From the NCBI GenBank assembly GCA_024663395.1, contig JANFAH010000004.1, forward strand, positions 2,914,001 to 2,978,000: a stretch of 64,000 nt of DNA, read 5' to 3'. The translations under genes and the position numbers were made by a program. The notes below the pieces were generated by a model. The model worked only from the letters and a program-made list of their open reading frames with translations, was not told where the DNA came from and did not search any database. Origin of the DNA: Pisolithus tinctorius (Eukaryota; Basidiomycota; Agaricomycetes; Boletales; Pisolithaceae). This document shows positions 12,022-24,184 of the stretch, piece by piece. Each line of letters opens with the position of its first letter. The first letter of the stretch is position 1.

Positions 12022-13218
12022 TCAAATCAACAGTTCTCCAGTTGCAACTGGTCTAGGTAGTAGGTCATCCATCCGCGGTGATTGACACATGGGAACATGC
12101 ACTGACTGATGTACATTGGCACACATGTAGTACGCCAGGCATGCTCTGTCACCATCTACAGCTCCCACCCCATGCTCCAATGCTGAACCTGAAAATGCAA
12201 TGATGGTCCCTGGGTTGTAGCGCAGCCACAGATTCAGCATTGGAATGACAAAGTCCAAGGGCAGGTAGTCGCCCATGGTTACCAGCATGTCATACCATGG
12301 ATCCTGTCCATTGATATCCCTGTGGTAACAAGTTGCCTGATTCACCATCACAGACATGCTGCTATATGTGGAGCTCCATATCAGCAGTATGGAGCTCATA
12401 TCCGAATCCACCCACTTTTCCGCCTGTTTGCCAAGGCAGATCAATGCTTCCCTGCCATCTGCATACATTCGTGGGTGGATGACATGCAGGATCACAGATA
12501 ACAGGGCATTGGTGTCAGACATTTGGTCAACCCATTCCCTTGTAGAAGTGTTTTCCGTCCTGGATTTGAGCAGCCATGAGGCTTCTGGGAAGCCATTTTG
12601 GGGCTTCAAGATGGATGAGTGCTTTATTTACAAGGCAAGCAATGATCACCCACCCCGCAACCCTGTTGAAACCATGCAGGTGACAGGTTGATGGCGCCTT
12701 TCAACTCAGCATTATCGCAGAAATATGACATGTCCATCCACCATGCCTGTGGGGAAGCCTTTATGCTCTCCCACAGTGGTTCCCTCAGAAGATGAAGGTG
12801 GTTCCATATGTCAGCCTGCCATTCCATTAAGTCAGTAGAATATGAGATTCTGCATTTCCTTACCCTTCTTTTTGGGCTGAGAGCATCCAGCAAATACCAT
12901 ACACAGATGGTGTTTGAGTCGGTCACCAGAATGGACAGCTCAGTCACTTCCACATATCTCTCAGCAGCTTCTGCATTGCAGGTTTTTCCACCCTGATTTT
13001 TCCTGACATTGACTGTGGAAAGATAAAAACTTCCATTGCACCATTATGATGGATGTACTTGGGCGACGATAGGCCTGTGAGATTACTGACGATATGCGAT
13101 CCGCTTCACATAACACTGGAAATGGAATCGATATATCTGGAAGGGCGCGAGGTCCACTGAATACCTCCTCTTGAAATCTGGCTTTCATGTATGACGCAAT
13201 GCAGTCTGTTAGTTCCAT
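12022..13218 (-). CDS. TET/JBP-like 2-oxoglutarate Fe(II) dioxygenase, transposon-linked
   Basis: The last long exon (12609 to 12022) encodes 195 residues with the core of the fungal TET/JBP 2OG-Fe(II) dioxygenase family. Visible in order are an upstream helix (LLSVILHVIHPRMY), SSMSVMVNQATCYHRD with the iron-binding H96 and D98, WYDMLVTMGDY, then YNPGTIIAFSGSALEHGV with the second iron histidine H146, and GDRACLAYYM with R155, the expected 2-oxoglutarate-binding arginine. All four key residues are present. Upstream pieces at 12953-12624 and 13218-12961 look like the N-terminal half but are interrupted by stops, so introns or decay occur there. Family members oxidise 5-methylcytosine or thymine in DNA; activity of this copy is inferred. 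Agaricomycete members are often linked to KDZ transposons, and one lies about 6 kb away here. Confidence 0.75.
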
Positions 13219-13399
13219 TCACCATCTGTGGGGGATTTTAGACGTGTCTTGCATAGTATTCATGCTTGGGGTGGATGAGGTCGGAGTTGTATAGCAGGCA
13301 AGCCACTTGCAGCTTGTTGGAAAATTATGGCATGTCGGGATGCTTGCCTCAATATTTTACTGTGATCCAATCAATATGTTGTGATGCTATATGTGCTAT

Positions 13400-15010
13400 T
13401 GGTGTTGGGCCCGTCTTATGGTGTGACAGGGGTGGATCTTACTAGATGGACCCGTCCTTGTTTCATGGTGATATAAAAGATATTACTGAAGGGCTGTCCA
13501 TACATTATGACCATATAAATAATACTGCTGAAGGGCCCATCCTTATGTGTGACCAACAGGCCCATCTTTATGTTGCAACAGGCATACACGTTGCTATTGA
13601 CAAGCCCATCCATGTGTTGTGACCTTGTAATTGATATTACTGATGGGCCCATCCTTATGTTACGACAGGGGCATATCTTACTAGATGGGCCTGTCTATGT
13701 GTTGTGACACTGTAAATGATATTACTGATGGGCCCATCTTTATGTTGCAACAGGCGTACATGTTGCTATTGATGGGCCTGTCCATGTGTTGTGACCATGT
13801 AATTGATATTACTGATGGGCCTGTCTATGTGTTGTGACAATGCAAATGATATTACTGACAGGCCCGTCTTTATGTTGCAACAGGCATACATGTTGCTATT
13901 GACGGGCCCGTCCATGTGTTGTGACTGTGTAATTGATATTACTGATGGGCCTGTCTATGTGTTGTGACATTGTAAATGATATTACTGATGGGCCCATCTT
14001 TATGTTGCGACAGGCATATGTGTTGCTATTGATGGGCCTGTCCATGTGCTGTGACCGTGTAATTGACCTTGCTGAAAGGCCCATCTTTATGTTGTGACAT
14101 GGGTGCATCTTACTAGACAGGCCCGTCCATGTGTTGTGACCCTGTAAATGATATATTGAAGGGCCCATCTTTATGTTGTGACAGGTACATCTTACTATGG
14201 ACGGGCCCACCCATGTGCTGTGATGGCATAAATGGTATTACGGAAGGGCCCATCCATATGTTGTGACGCTATAAATCACATTACTGATGGGCCCGTCTTT
14301 ATGTTGCAGCAGGGGTGCATCTTACTAGATGGGCCCATCCATGTGTTGTGACCCTGTAAATGATATATATTGAAGGGCCTGTCTTTATGTTGCGACATAT
14401 GGATGGGCCCGCCCATGTGTTGTGATGGTATAAATGATATTACAGAAGGGCCTGTCCATATGTTTTGGCGCTATAATGATATTACTGATGGGCCTGTCTT
14501 TATGTTGCGGCAGGGATGCATCTTACTAGACGGGCCCGTCTATGTGTTGTGACACTGTCAATGATATTACTGATGGGCCCGTCCTTATGTGGCGACAGGT
14601 GTACATCTTCCTATGGACGGGCCCGTCTATATGTTGTGACAGGGGTATATTATCCCAAAGATGGGCCCTTCCATATGTTGCCAACTCTGTAATCTATCAT
14701 AGAGGGGCCCCTCTTTATGTTGTGACCCTATAAAGCATATGATGGGTGGGCCCATCCATATGTTGCAACCTTCTTCATGATACAATAGGCAGGCCCATCC
14801 ATGTCTTACAGTAGCTCAGCATACTTACTTGGTCACAGGCCCATCTACATGTTGCAGCATCCTTACCCTCCACAGGCCCTCCCATATGTTGTGGAATTAT
14901 GCTTATGGGCCCATACATATGTTGCTCTCACTATAGGCCCTCAGGCCTGTCCATGTGTCATGGCTAATCTATTTAGATGGGCCCATCATGGGGTCTATAT
15001 AAGTGTTGGC
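13400..15010. repeat. GGGCCC-rich minisatellite
   Basis: About 1.6 kb consists of imperfect tandem units of some 43-51 bp that alternate as two subtypes, giving a dimer of roughly 87-95 bp. One subtype contains gggcccatctttatgttg followed by a caggxxtacat box; the other contains gggcccgtccatgtgttgtg followed by a taaatgatattactga box. The array is most regular at 13412-14650 and frays into degenerate units up to about 15010. Most ORFs in it are artefacts of the repeat. Units carry the palindrome GGGCCC or a one-base variant. Confidence 0.9.
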
Positions 15011-15179
15011 ATTTTGGCATGCAGGCTACCTATATGTTGTGACTAAATGGACTACATGGGGTCTGACAACATGTTTGGATTTGTTGACCCAAACAATGTT
15101 GTTTGTGCCATACATATCATTCCAGCATTTCATTTTGGGCATACATCAAGTCTTTTGGGCACCTCGATCGCTCACCAAG

Positions 15180-15473
15180 AAATAGAGAAGGATGAAGATT
15201 GGGACTGGTACTACATCAACATGTAAGATTTCCATTTATTCTGATTTCTTGCAAGCTCTCTAACACTGCAATCCTCAAAGGTTTGTTGACCGAGACATGT
15301 TCATGCAGTTCCATGGTGGTGGTGTGGGGCACAAAATGACACATGAGGTAACTTGCTGCCTCCTCGATGACCAGGACAAGCTGGACAATGCACTGGTTAC
15401 TCTGGAATGGGAGCATGCATTCATGCATGGTAATGAAGACTCGGATTCTGATGGTGATGATGTAGACAAGTGA
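15180..15473 (+). CDS. C-terminal exons of a repeat-associated protein, unknown function
   Basis: Two exons join cleanly. The first ends at 15222 with DEDWDWYYINM split by a phase-2 intron (gtaaga at 15223, acceptor cctcaaag before 15281). The second reads FVDRDMFMQFHGGGVGHK, continues through CLLDDQDKLDNAL and a DSDSDGDD tail, and ends in a TGA at 15471-15473. The clean junction supports a formerly real gene. The GGGVGHK box followed by an acidic tail resembles the end of repeat-associated proteins in Agaricomycete genomes, as far as I recall, with no known function. The 5' part is missing, apparently replaced by the minisatellite just upstream. A separate open frame at 15470-15712 with an acidic composition overlaps the end and may be a readthrough artefact. 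Confidence 0.5.
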
Positions 15474-15794
15474 AAAATCATCACAGACGAAGGGGTGAAG
15501 GTGATTCTGACACAAGCAGAAGCATGCATTTCTCATCCGATGAGGGATCCATTTGCAGTGATCTAGCTGACGAGATGGAAGAGTACAGATATGGCGATCT
15601 CGAACAAGTTGTTGAGGACAAGAGTGATGACATCACACAGACTGGTTCAGACGTCGACAACAGTGCTGGGGGGAACCTGGATGATACAGAATTTGACTAC
15701 AGTGACCTTTAACACTTGCCTGTGTACTACAGTAGGATGGTATGTCGCAAAAGTTACTCTTGACACTAGTGATACGATGCTATGATATTTGCAA

Positions 15795-15850
15795 GAGTCT
15801 AATAGCGAGTCTAATAGTGAGTCTAATAGTGAGTCTAATAGCGAGTCTAG
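15795..15850 (+). repeat. 12-bp tandem repeat
   Basis: The unit gagtctaatagc (or ...agt) is repeated about 4.7 times without interruption. It is followed by about 240 bp rich in scattered ctagctag, ctaggc and ttgcaag words, which also look repeat-derived. No gene is visible up to 16486. Confidence 0.85.
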
Positions 15851-16486
15851 CTAGGTTTTGCCAGCGCCTCCCATCTCCTTGCTAGGACTAGCAACCCTCC
15901 GTCATTGCCTAACTAGGCCTTGCAAGATACTGTCGTCGCCTAGCTAGACCCCGCAATATCACACCTGCACCTAGTGGCATCCAGCAAGCTCCTGGCTGCT
16001 CTTGCTAGGCCTATCAGGAACGCGCCGTCCCCTAGCTAGCTGTTGTGAGCCTTGCTAGGCCTTGCAAGCCGCGCCGGACTCTGCCGGGCCCTACTAGATT
16101 TGTCCGCGTTTGCTGATGGTGGTGTCTCGAACAACATTCTCAAGGGCTGCCACTTCACACTTCTGCAAATGAACAGCAAGCCGAAAATTGCGTCGACAGT
16201 GACTATACAAAGTGTGCCATGCTATTGGTTAAGTGCTGGAGTTATGAAAGGAGACAAAAGCTGGACATGGACTGATAGATACGAGAACATTTATGTAAGA
16301 AGATGACGTACACGACCTAGTATACATTGTGTTCCAAATGTGAGCGTGCTAGCGGTATCAGTCCATCAAATCAGGAAAGCAAAATGGCCAATTGTATGAG
16401 GTATGAGTAAGTGTAGTTGAATGCAGAGGTATACCGAGACAAGCGGTATCTTAATGCAGGGGGAGGTGATAAACGCATCCGGGTCG

Positions 16487-17825
16487 TTAAGTTTGTGAGC
16501 TTTTGGAATCTGATACCTCACAGTACATCTTGAAGCCCTTATAGGCGTCCCGTGCATCTTGGAAGAGAGTTTCTAACAGCTCTTTGTCGACATCATTGAA
16601 GTTCTTATCGTCCCAGTCGGCCTTGTTGAAGTTCAATTCTTTTGCGCTTTTGAGTCGATCGATGACGGCGTCCTTCCACTTCTTCCATGGCTCGGTGTCA
16701 TTAGGAAGGAGAAAATCCATGACCTTCTCCGGCTCTTTCGCCTGCAAAATAAGAAGAACAAACACCACCATACTGGTCCAGGTGGGAAGGTCGTATTTTA
16801 TGAGCTCCGGACCGCCAAGAATCTTCATGAGGATTTCTCTCTGGATCTTCTCCTTGTCAATTGAGGACAGCCATAGATTGTACGCCCATGAGACAGCGAG
16901 GGACGCAACGAACATCATTTGGCCGAAGAGAGTACCCTGAGGAATGAGAAGCAATTGCGCGATGAATTGTATCATCAGTAAAACGGAGCACCACCCAATG
17001 TACTGGTAACGAGGGTCCCTGTCGAACTGCAAAGAGAACTTGCCACGAGTGATTGAGTTCACTGCAGCCTCTTCCCCCCTCAAAACAATGATATCCTCGT
17101 CAGAACAGAGGATACCATCTCCCTGGGGTGATCCTTTTGCAGGTTTAGGGTGTTTGAAGAGAAACTTCCCGGAGCCGATCACAAGACAAGATACGCCGCT
17201 GACGATGATGCCGAGCAGGATCATGGAGAAGGAGTACCAATCGCTAACTAGAAGGCACATAACGCATGTGATGAAGCTGACTAGGATGGGTACACTGGCG
17301 TAGATGGGTGCGAAAGCGCGGGAACGACGGGGACTTTCTTCGGGTTCAGGGATATGACGAAGTTCAGCAATAGTGACGCCAACGGTTCGTGACTCCCTGC
17401 CCTTCACTTTTAGGCTAGAAGGCATTTCTGCGCATTCCTTCATCATCAACGCTGCCAAATGAGGCGTCTTGTCGAAGACAGTTCCGGAGTGTGCAGCTCT
17501 GAATTTGGGACCTACCCAGCCATCAAACTCGAAGAGTGTGGCGGGGTCCGCGTGAACACCTGGGAAGAGACCGTTGAAGAATTTTGACTTGGCAAGTTTG
17601 CCATAACGCTGGGCAATCCCATACGAGCCAGGAGAATTGTACCACCCCAACCATTTCCTGTGTTCGTAGACATGTACGGTGGCCATAGCAGAGACTGCCT
17701 CCTCGCCACCGAAAAACACCAGCAACGCCTGATGCGTCCAAGCTGAAACGGGATTTACCCAGTGGTGCGTGGAACACCAGCGACCGGCCGGCGAGAGTAG
17801 TAGTAACCTGCGGGATGACGGGCAT
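16487..17825 (-). CDS. M1: multi-pass membrane protein of an unrecognised amplified family (one frameshift)
   Basis: The frame is open for most of its length and aligns throughout with M6. A soluble N-terminal domain contains GGEEAVSAMATVHVYEHRKW and WYNSPGSY. It is followed by four hydrophobic helices in two pairs, a loop with GDGIL and LRGEEAAVNSITRG between the pairs, and a charged C-terminal helical tail with WDDKNF. By homology the start is the ATG at 17825 (MPVIPQV). A one-base difference near 17712-17716 (a run of five A on the plus strand where M6 has AATA) throws the first 38 codons out of frame. M1 is therefore either a recent pseudogene or an assembly error. No signal peptide is obvious. 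M1 and M2 together form a pair duplicated as M6 and M7. The function is unknown and I do not recognise a named domain. Confidence 0.7.
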
Positions 17826-18653
17826 GTTGCCAAGCTGAAGCTGAAGCCCAGCTGCGTTTTGAGGACAGGGGGTATAAAAGTGAGAGCGGCACGACGATAC
17901 GGGGACCCGAAAGTACATACAATAATTACAGGGGAACGTTGCCGGCTGCAATTAATAAAAGGTAATGATCGATGACAGCTTAGCGCTCAGCGCTTATCGA
18001 CTACTTGCTGCATGTCTGAGCCGAGAATAGGTGGATCGCTGAATGAAAACACCTGCCTTACGGGGGAGGATTTTTTCGAATATATGCATATTTGAGGTCA
18101 TCCATTTTTGTCGTGGTTGGCACCCTGAAGCCTGAAGGTGACTCCTTAATTACAGTGGGGATGCATCATGGTTCGTTCCATACTCGTCGCAATCATATCT
18201 CTGCCTCATTTCCAGGGGAATACCGCCCCTTCGTTCTTTTACGAAAGACTACCCACCAGGCATGCATCAAATCGAATAAATGGTGTAAACCTGTTCAAAC
18301 CTGTCACTGACTGGTCGTGACCGTGATTCCGTCATTCCCTGCCCCTCTGATGGAGGTTGAGGTGCGAAGCTGCATCTGCAGTACAAAGTATGGTTATTGT
18401 ATGCCTTGTACAGAAGATGGATATGGGTATACGATTGCTAATGCAAATGGCGGCAGTATGGAACTCGTGGCGCGCTAGTGTAGATGATGCAGCTAACCTG
18501 TTGTGTGCATGTAAGAAGCCCTAAGACACATGGACACATCAATGGTAAAGAAGACAGCCATACTAGTAGTGCGTGGAATCCAAGGCGCTAAAAACAGAAT
18601 CTAGATAACACAGCAAAATGGGTGACAGCGATGACGATCCTGGATAGGGAAGA

Positions 18654-19865
18654 CTACTGCGCCCTGCAGTACTCGAGATATGCCTTGTAAGTTGACTGAG
18701 CGTCACTGTAGAGGGTCGATCCTGATCAGGAGGATCGAAGTGAAGCTCCCCTTCTCCATGGTACACAGGCGCCGGAAAATGGTCTCCTTAAGTGAGTTCC
18801 AAAGCGGTGTGCCATTGGAGATGAGGTGGTCAAGAATCAATCTTGGTTCTTCAGGCTTCGGAAGAAGAGTCACGAAGACAGTCATTGAAGTCTGCATACC
18901 GAGCGGGTACCTTTTCATCTTGGGACGGCATAACACACGTGTCATCAACATCGCCCACTGGATTTTCTCCTTATCCAAGGCTGACAGCCATAGGTTGTAT
19001 GCCCAAGATATAGCGAGGAAAGCAAGAAACGACCAGCCGAAAGCGACCCCTGTAGGATAAGGAGCAGCTAGGCAACAAACTGGATCATTAAGAGCACTGA
19101 ACACCACCCGATATCGTCATAATGGGGTTCACTGCTGAAAAGCATTGAAATTTTTACCACGAGTTATGCGGTTAACGGCGCCTTTGGTCCTCTCAACATG
19201 ACGATCTCCATATCGGTACCAAGGACGCCAGCTCCAGGAGGGCAGCCATCACCTGCCTTGGGGTGCGTGAAGGTGAGTTTGCCAGACCCGATGACCAAGC
19301 AAGAAACGCCGCTAGCGATAGTGCCAGGAAGGGTCATGGAGAACGAAAACCAGTCGGGGAAATAAGCGCACGTAACAGAGGTACCGATGCTGACTGTAAT
19401 CGGGATGAGAGCAACGATAGGAGAGGCCATATCGAGAGGCTCGGGATACATGTGCTCTTCTGGCACATGATGGAGCTCGGCGACGGTCACACCTCTCTGC
19501 TTTGTCTGCCTCCCGGGCACGGCGTCTGCAGGCAAGTCTGAGCATTCTTTTAAGAATAATGAAACTAGGTGACCAGCCTCATCGAGGAGGCTTCCTGAGT
19601 GGGCAGCTCTAAACTTGGGACCCCTCCATCCATCTAGCTCGAAGAGAGTAGCAAGGTCTGTGTGAATCCCCGGAAAGATGCCAGAAAAAAATCTCGAGTT
19701 GGCAAGTAGGCCATACCGTTTGGCGACGGTGTACGAGCCGGGGGAGTTGTACCAGCCCAGCCACTTCCTGTGTTCGTAAACGTGTACGGTGGCCATGGTA
19801 GCGACTGCCTCCTCGCCACCGAATACTCCTGCTACACCCGACGTGTTGAGAGAGAAGTTGGTCAT
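18654..19865 (-). pseudogene. M2: truncated copy of the amplified membrane-protein family
   Basis: From the ATG at 19865 (MTNFSLNTSGVAGV) the frame runs open through the N-terminal domain, the first helix pair and the loop motif to about 19164. It continues in another frame at 18703-19107 with GWSFLAFLAISWAYNLWLSA, DKEKIQ and the C-terminal tail; the family stop is at 18654. Near 19100-19160 the frame is broken, and the third helix (LLMIQFVGQLLL-type in M7) is disrupted. M7 is its closest relative in the window and shares most of its distinctive residues, such as HVPEEHMYPEPL. The break makes an intact product unlikely unless the assembly is wrong here. Confidence 0.65.
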
Positions 19866-19920
19866 AGCGGATGGATAGGCAGCTGAGGGCACTCTTGAGT
19901 CCTTTGCTGTGAGATGATAG

Positions 19921-20390
19921 TGTGCTATGTAAGCTGAGTCACGAAGTGTGACATAGAACCGAGTCCATGTCCGAGTAAGCGAAGTGGGCCGTGCGTCTTG
20001 CTTCAGCACACTTCACCACGGGCAGAACTTTGCGCATCCAGCCTTCCATTCAGTACACTCTGCTCCTTTTTCACACTCACCCTCCTGTCCCTCTCTCAGG
20101 TCCAATAAACAGTTTCCCCAGTTTTGCCTGCAGGCAGATTGTTGGCATCTAAGTTTTTCTCGAGCGAAGAGTAGACCTGTTCGGTACCCATCCCACCCTC
20201 ACCGCTCACTCTTCGCCCTCAGATCCAGCGTCTCCTCCGGGCCGGAAAGCCCTTCGAGTTTTCGCCCATTCCCTTTAGCCATCATCATATATTTCTCTCG
20301 CTCCTGTTCCTCCGAATTCATACACTAGCGCACACACATACTTTTCCTCCCATTACTAGCAAAGCGTCGATGTACATGGATGCGATTGCA
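19921..20390. mobile_element. Insertion absent from the duplicated copy; possible solo LTR or small non-autonomous element
   Basis: Copy A of the M-pair duplication reads gtgagatgatag, then 470 bp of unrelated sequence, then taaacatattgcccaatgg. Copy B at 36781-36820 passes almost directly from gtgagatgat to taaacatatcgcccaatgg. The extra sequence is therefore an insertion in copy A or a clean loss from copy B. Most of it occurs again in inverse orientation at about 43366-43695. Taken from 19921 to 20389 the insert begins with TG and ends with CA, as LTRs do, but I see no clear target-site duplication. No ORF of note is present. Confidence 0.55.
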
Positions 20391-20439
20391 GTAAACATAT
20401 TGCCCAATGGTTAGTTATGAATATCTACAAGTACACAAG

Positions 20440-21585
20440 ACTCTAACATCCGCCGCGCCTGGTCCGACAGGGACGGATCGTCCCAGTCCGAGGCGTGGAG
20501 CTTGAGTTTTTCATAATTCCTAAGTCGCTTGATGACGGCTATTTTCTAAGCACTGGTGTTTGTAGGAAGGAGGAAATTCATGACCTTTTCGGGAATGTCC
20601 AGATCCAAAGCTAGGAGAACGAATATCACCATGCCAGTGCGGGTACTCAGAACGTATTTTGAAAGGGGTGGTTGGCTCGCGGAAGACTTTCATTAGAAGA
20701 TATCTCTGAACTTTCTCCTTATCGAAGGACCACAACCACAAGTTGTACAACCAAGAGACTGCCACAGACGCCACGAACATGAATTGCCCAAAGAGTGAAC
20801 TTTGAGGGACCAGGATCAACTGTGCGATGGCCTGAATCACAAGAATGATAGAGCACATCCGAATGAGTCTGACACTTCGGCAAGCATCTTTACTCCTGAA
20901 AAATAGCGAGAACCTCCTCCTCGTAACCGCATTGACAGCACCCTCCTGGCCCTTTAACAGGGCAAGTCCTTCTTCGCAGCCTAAAATACCGTCTCCCGGA
21001 GGCGAGCCTGGCGCTGTCTCTGGATGCGTAAAGCGGAACGTCCCAGAGCCGATTACAAGACACGATATGCCGCTAACGATGATGCCGAACAAGATTACTG
21101 CGAAAGAGAACCAATCGTGATACCAGCCGCACGCTACACACGTGCCCAAACTGACAAGGATGGGTTGGCGATGGTGACGCTGACAGGCTGGGTTTACCTG
21201 CCCTCGATTGGGATGGCGTGCAACTCTGTGCACTCCTTCATGAACAGAGCGGTCAGATGACCCGTTTCTGACGAAGTAGCTCCAGAGTGAACAGCTCTAA
21301 ACTTGGGGCCTTTCCGGCCGTTATGCTTGGAGGAATAGCCGAACTGGCCAGGCGGCTAAAACGGATCCCCATAATGTAGGATCCAGGGGAGTTGTACCGG
21401 CCAAACCATCTCCTCCCTTCGAAAACATGAACCAAAGCTATGGATGTGACAGCTTCTTCACCACCAAAGAGACCAGCTACACCAGTGCCATTCAGGACAA
21501 ACTTGGTGTTTTCGAGCGGGGTGTCGCCAGTTACCATAGCACGCGGCATGGCTTGGATAGCGTTGGAAAGCGGGGGAATGTGCAT
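20440..21585 (-). pseudogene. M3: decayed copy of the amplified membrane-protein family
   Basis: The N-terminus opens at 21585 (MHIPPLSNAIQAM), keeps GLFGGEEAVTSIALVHVFEG and NSPGSYIMG, and then loses a segment present in M5 between SAIP and the APSLELF block, with a frame change. A second open segment (21233-20520) covers both helix pairs and the loop, ending in a frame-shifted tail. M5 is its nearest relative, and the flanking 2.5 kb on the far side is also shared with M5. The internal deletion is a real difference in length, not a single-base indel, so this copy is probably dead. Confidence 0.7.
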
Positions 21586-22594
21586 GGTAGCGATATGGAA
21601 ACGTACGCCAAGAGTACCAACTGTAATTGACTGCTCCCAAGTCGTTACAGGACCTTTTAACTCGTGGAAGGATGAGGAAGAGACGTACGAAGCGCGTTGC
21701 GGCGTTGATAGATTGAGTCTTCAAGGGCCGTTTATAAATGCAAGATGGACTATCCCATGTATGCCACCCAACAAATTGTTATATCGTACCATGCAGTCAG
21801 CCGCCCGGACGACTTTAGACAGCGCTACTCCCACCTAGTTTTAGTTTTTGCGATTGATAAGGGTAAAACATGACGCACAACGTAAAGTGAGCAGCAGCAG
21901 CTTTGCCAATGGGTTCCCCAAGCCACAGATGTTAGGAATGATTGCACCTTGCGATCTGCGTGAGTACGAAATTCGATGCATTCCAAACACATGACCCCTG
22001 CAGGGTGCAGTTCGCGCGCTTACCACACCAGCACATGATGATGAGATCTTCATTTAACTTCCTGCGGTTTTGATATTGGCTATATCACCACCTTGCCGCC
22101 TTGCAACCTACGTAGGCTTGCTCCGTTCTGGCGCTCGAACTATTACGTGGATGCAACACCTCCTCCAGGCGGTTTGCAAAGCCAAACAATGGCTTAATAT
22201 GACATCAACATGAGGAACATCGATAAGATCTATGTAGGCGTTTCGTATCTGGATGCCGGATGGACCGTCACCGTAGGCCGGTACTTCGACCGGCGGAATT
22301 CGAAGTTGCCGTGAATGCGTGCTGCGTGGTCCCCTGAGAGACGGTGATTCGGTGTACTGGAATTGACGGGAGAGACGTACTCTGCTGAATTTTGTGCTAG
22401 GGAGAGTTTCGCTTTCCGAGGGTTCTGGGCATTAGAGGTAGGCTATCACTATGACTGATCTTCCGGGCACAGCTTGGCCGTCTGTAATAGAACGTGAAGT
22501 CGCATCGATCAAAGACCGCTCACCGCATGATCAGACACGTTCTTTGTGAGACGATGGAATACTCTAGAGTGATGGACGAACTTAACCTTAGCGG

Positions 22595-23134
22595 TCAACG
22601 ATGACCCAGCCTGGAGTAGGCATCGCTCCAGTTACTACACGTCGATACCAAAGCGTGGCATATGCATTTGTAGGGTTTGCGCTGCCTCGTGCTGGCATCC
22701 CTTGCCGGATGATATTTGAGCTCAGAGACAGGGAAAGTATGGTTCATGATTGATCTCCACTGCTCCAGAACAGTATCAGGATAACGAATGAGCGTAGCTT
22801 GCAAGGTGACGACCTGCACGGAGATAGACATGTAGCCTTGTCTGGTTGAGAGTGGCACAGACGCTCCAGTGGTACAACAAGCAATACTAGTCACGCGGGC
22901 ATGTCATGCGGAACTATACTTGCGAGGACGGACACCCTGACGTGCACAGAATAAGACTACGGTGCGCCGAGTGACGTTGCCGACTTTGATGGCCACAACG
23001 AAACGCCAATAGTCCTTGTACAGCGACTTCGTCATTGCCATACCCCCATTCGAATCGGACGGAGGAGGCAGTGGAACCGAAGAAGGCCTATTGGCAATCC
23101 GAGTGGTCGTGTAAAAATGTTGAACCTTCATCAT
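22595..23134 (-). pseudogene. Fragments of an unrecognised gene duplicated beside M3 and M5
   Basis: Two open segments (22595-22894 and 22904-23134) include LYKDYWRFVVAIKVGNVTRR and GYMSISVQVVTLQATLI. Related DNA is found at about 31150-31530 next to M5, where the frame is more damaged. A further open segment lies at 23174-23374. They look like exons of one minus-strand gene carried along in the M3/M5 duplication. I do not recognise a family and cannot delimit the gene. Confidence 0.3.
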
Positions 23135-23779
23135 AAAACTCGTTTCTCACCTTTTACCAGCACTCGAATCGTATCACGACAGGATGCATGATACTAATAA
23201 CACGGATTTTGCAAGCTGACGACCTCGGGAATTGACGGAGGGACAAGCCAAGGTGCGTGCCGACTCGGTCCCCGCAACTTTCGCAGACACCATATCATCC
23301 TGGTCCGTGTCCTCCTTTTCATTTATGACGATGTGCACTAACCAGATATTTGCCATCAGTATAACATCTTCCATGTCAAACTCAGCTCAACGAAACCTTG
23401 CTCGACACCTGTACTGACAAAGAAGTCGCATATCACGTTGACCAGTCACCTATTACTCTCACCTCGACGCGCACCACATAACCTGGTGGAAAAGTCGGCT
23501 CTGTGGCCTGAGGATCGACGCGATTGAGAAGGAACGCTCAGTCGTGTAAATGTGTCCGCCATATGCCGTATAGTACCTCGTCCAGAAGAGGATCGTCTTA
23601 TCTTCATGAAACGTATACGTGGTGAGACCATGGAGTAGCTATGGCTACGTCTCAGTCCATAGACTACCATCCACATCGCCTGAGAGCTCAGGTCGTTCCT
23701 ATCTACTCTGCGCACAGTCACTTCGCAGAAGAATGAAGGTTAACTCCCGACCTGGTTCACTCGGAGTGGTTTCAAGGGA

Positions 23780-24184
23780 TCAACGGGCCCGCACCACACG
23801 CTTTGCCTTCTCTTTTCTGCGACTATCCCAATTGGTGGCTCGTGACGCGTGAAGGCGCGGCCATCCAACTACCTGCACCTCCCGCAACGTCTGCTCTCCG
23901 CGCGGCATCGCCCGCTCAGGTTCCTCCATTTCCAAGTACTCCATGAAAGCCGGATAGAAGCTCGAATGACCCCAGTCAACAAGCCATAGACGGCCGCCCG
24001 AATCTAGGATCATGTTTAGCGGGGCTGGGTCTTGATGGACCAGAACGTGTTCGCGAGGTGGCTCGCTGCTCGGAGTCTCACAATGCGGTGGGGTCGCATG
24101 TGCTGGTCTCTGTTTTGGTTGATCGCTTACGGATACTCTTGCCTGCATTCCAAAGGACGAGCTGCGCTTGCTATTGTACGACAA
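23780..24184 (-). pseudogene. Aminoglycoside-phosphotransferase/choline-kinase-like fragment
   Basis: The open segment contains VLVHQDPAPLNMILDSGG followed by RLWLVDWGHSSFYPAFMEYL. This matches the catalytic HxDxxxxN loop and the DWG metal-binding motif of APH-like kinases, which have many fungal members of unknown substrate. The catalytic residues are present, but no N-lobe is recognisable upstream, and the frame continues into low-complexity basic sequence. I take it as an exon or a remnant of an APH-family gene; the substrate is unknown. Confidence 0.5.

Noticed and set aside
13400..15010. CRISPR-like array
   Set aside because: Units are contiguous and degenerate, without unique spacers, and the genome is eukaryotic. 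It is a minisatellite.
15470..15712. Acidic 80-codon ORF downstream of the GGGVGHK exon
   Set aside because: It starts in another frame at the stop of the spliced exon pair and has no homologue in the window; could be an old continuation of the decayed gene but cannot be supported alone.
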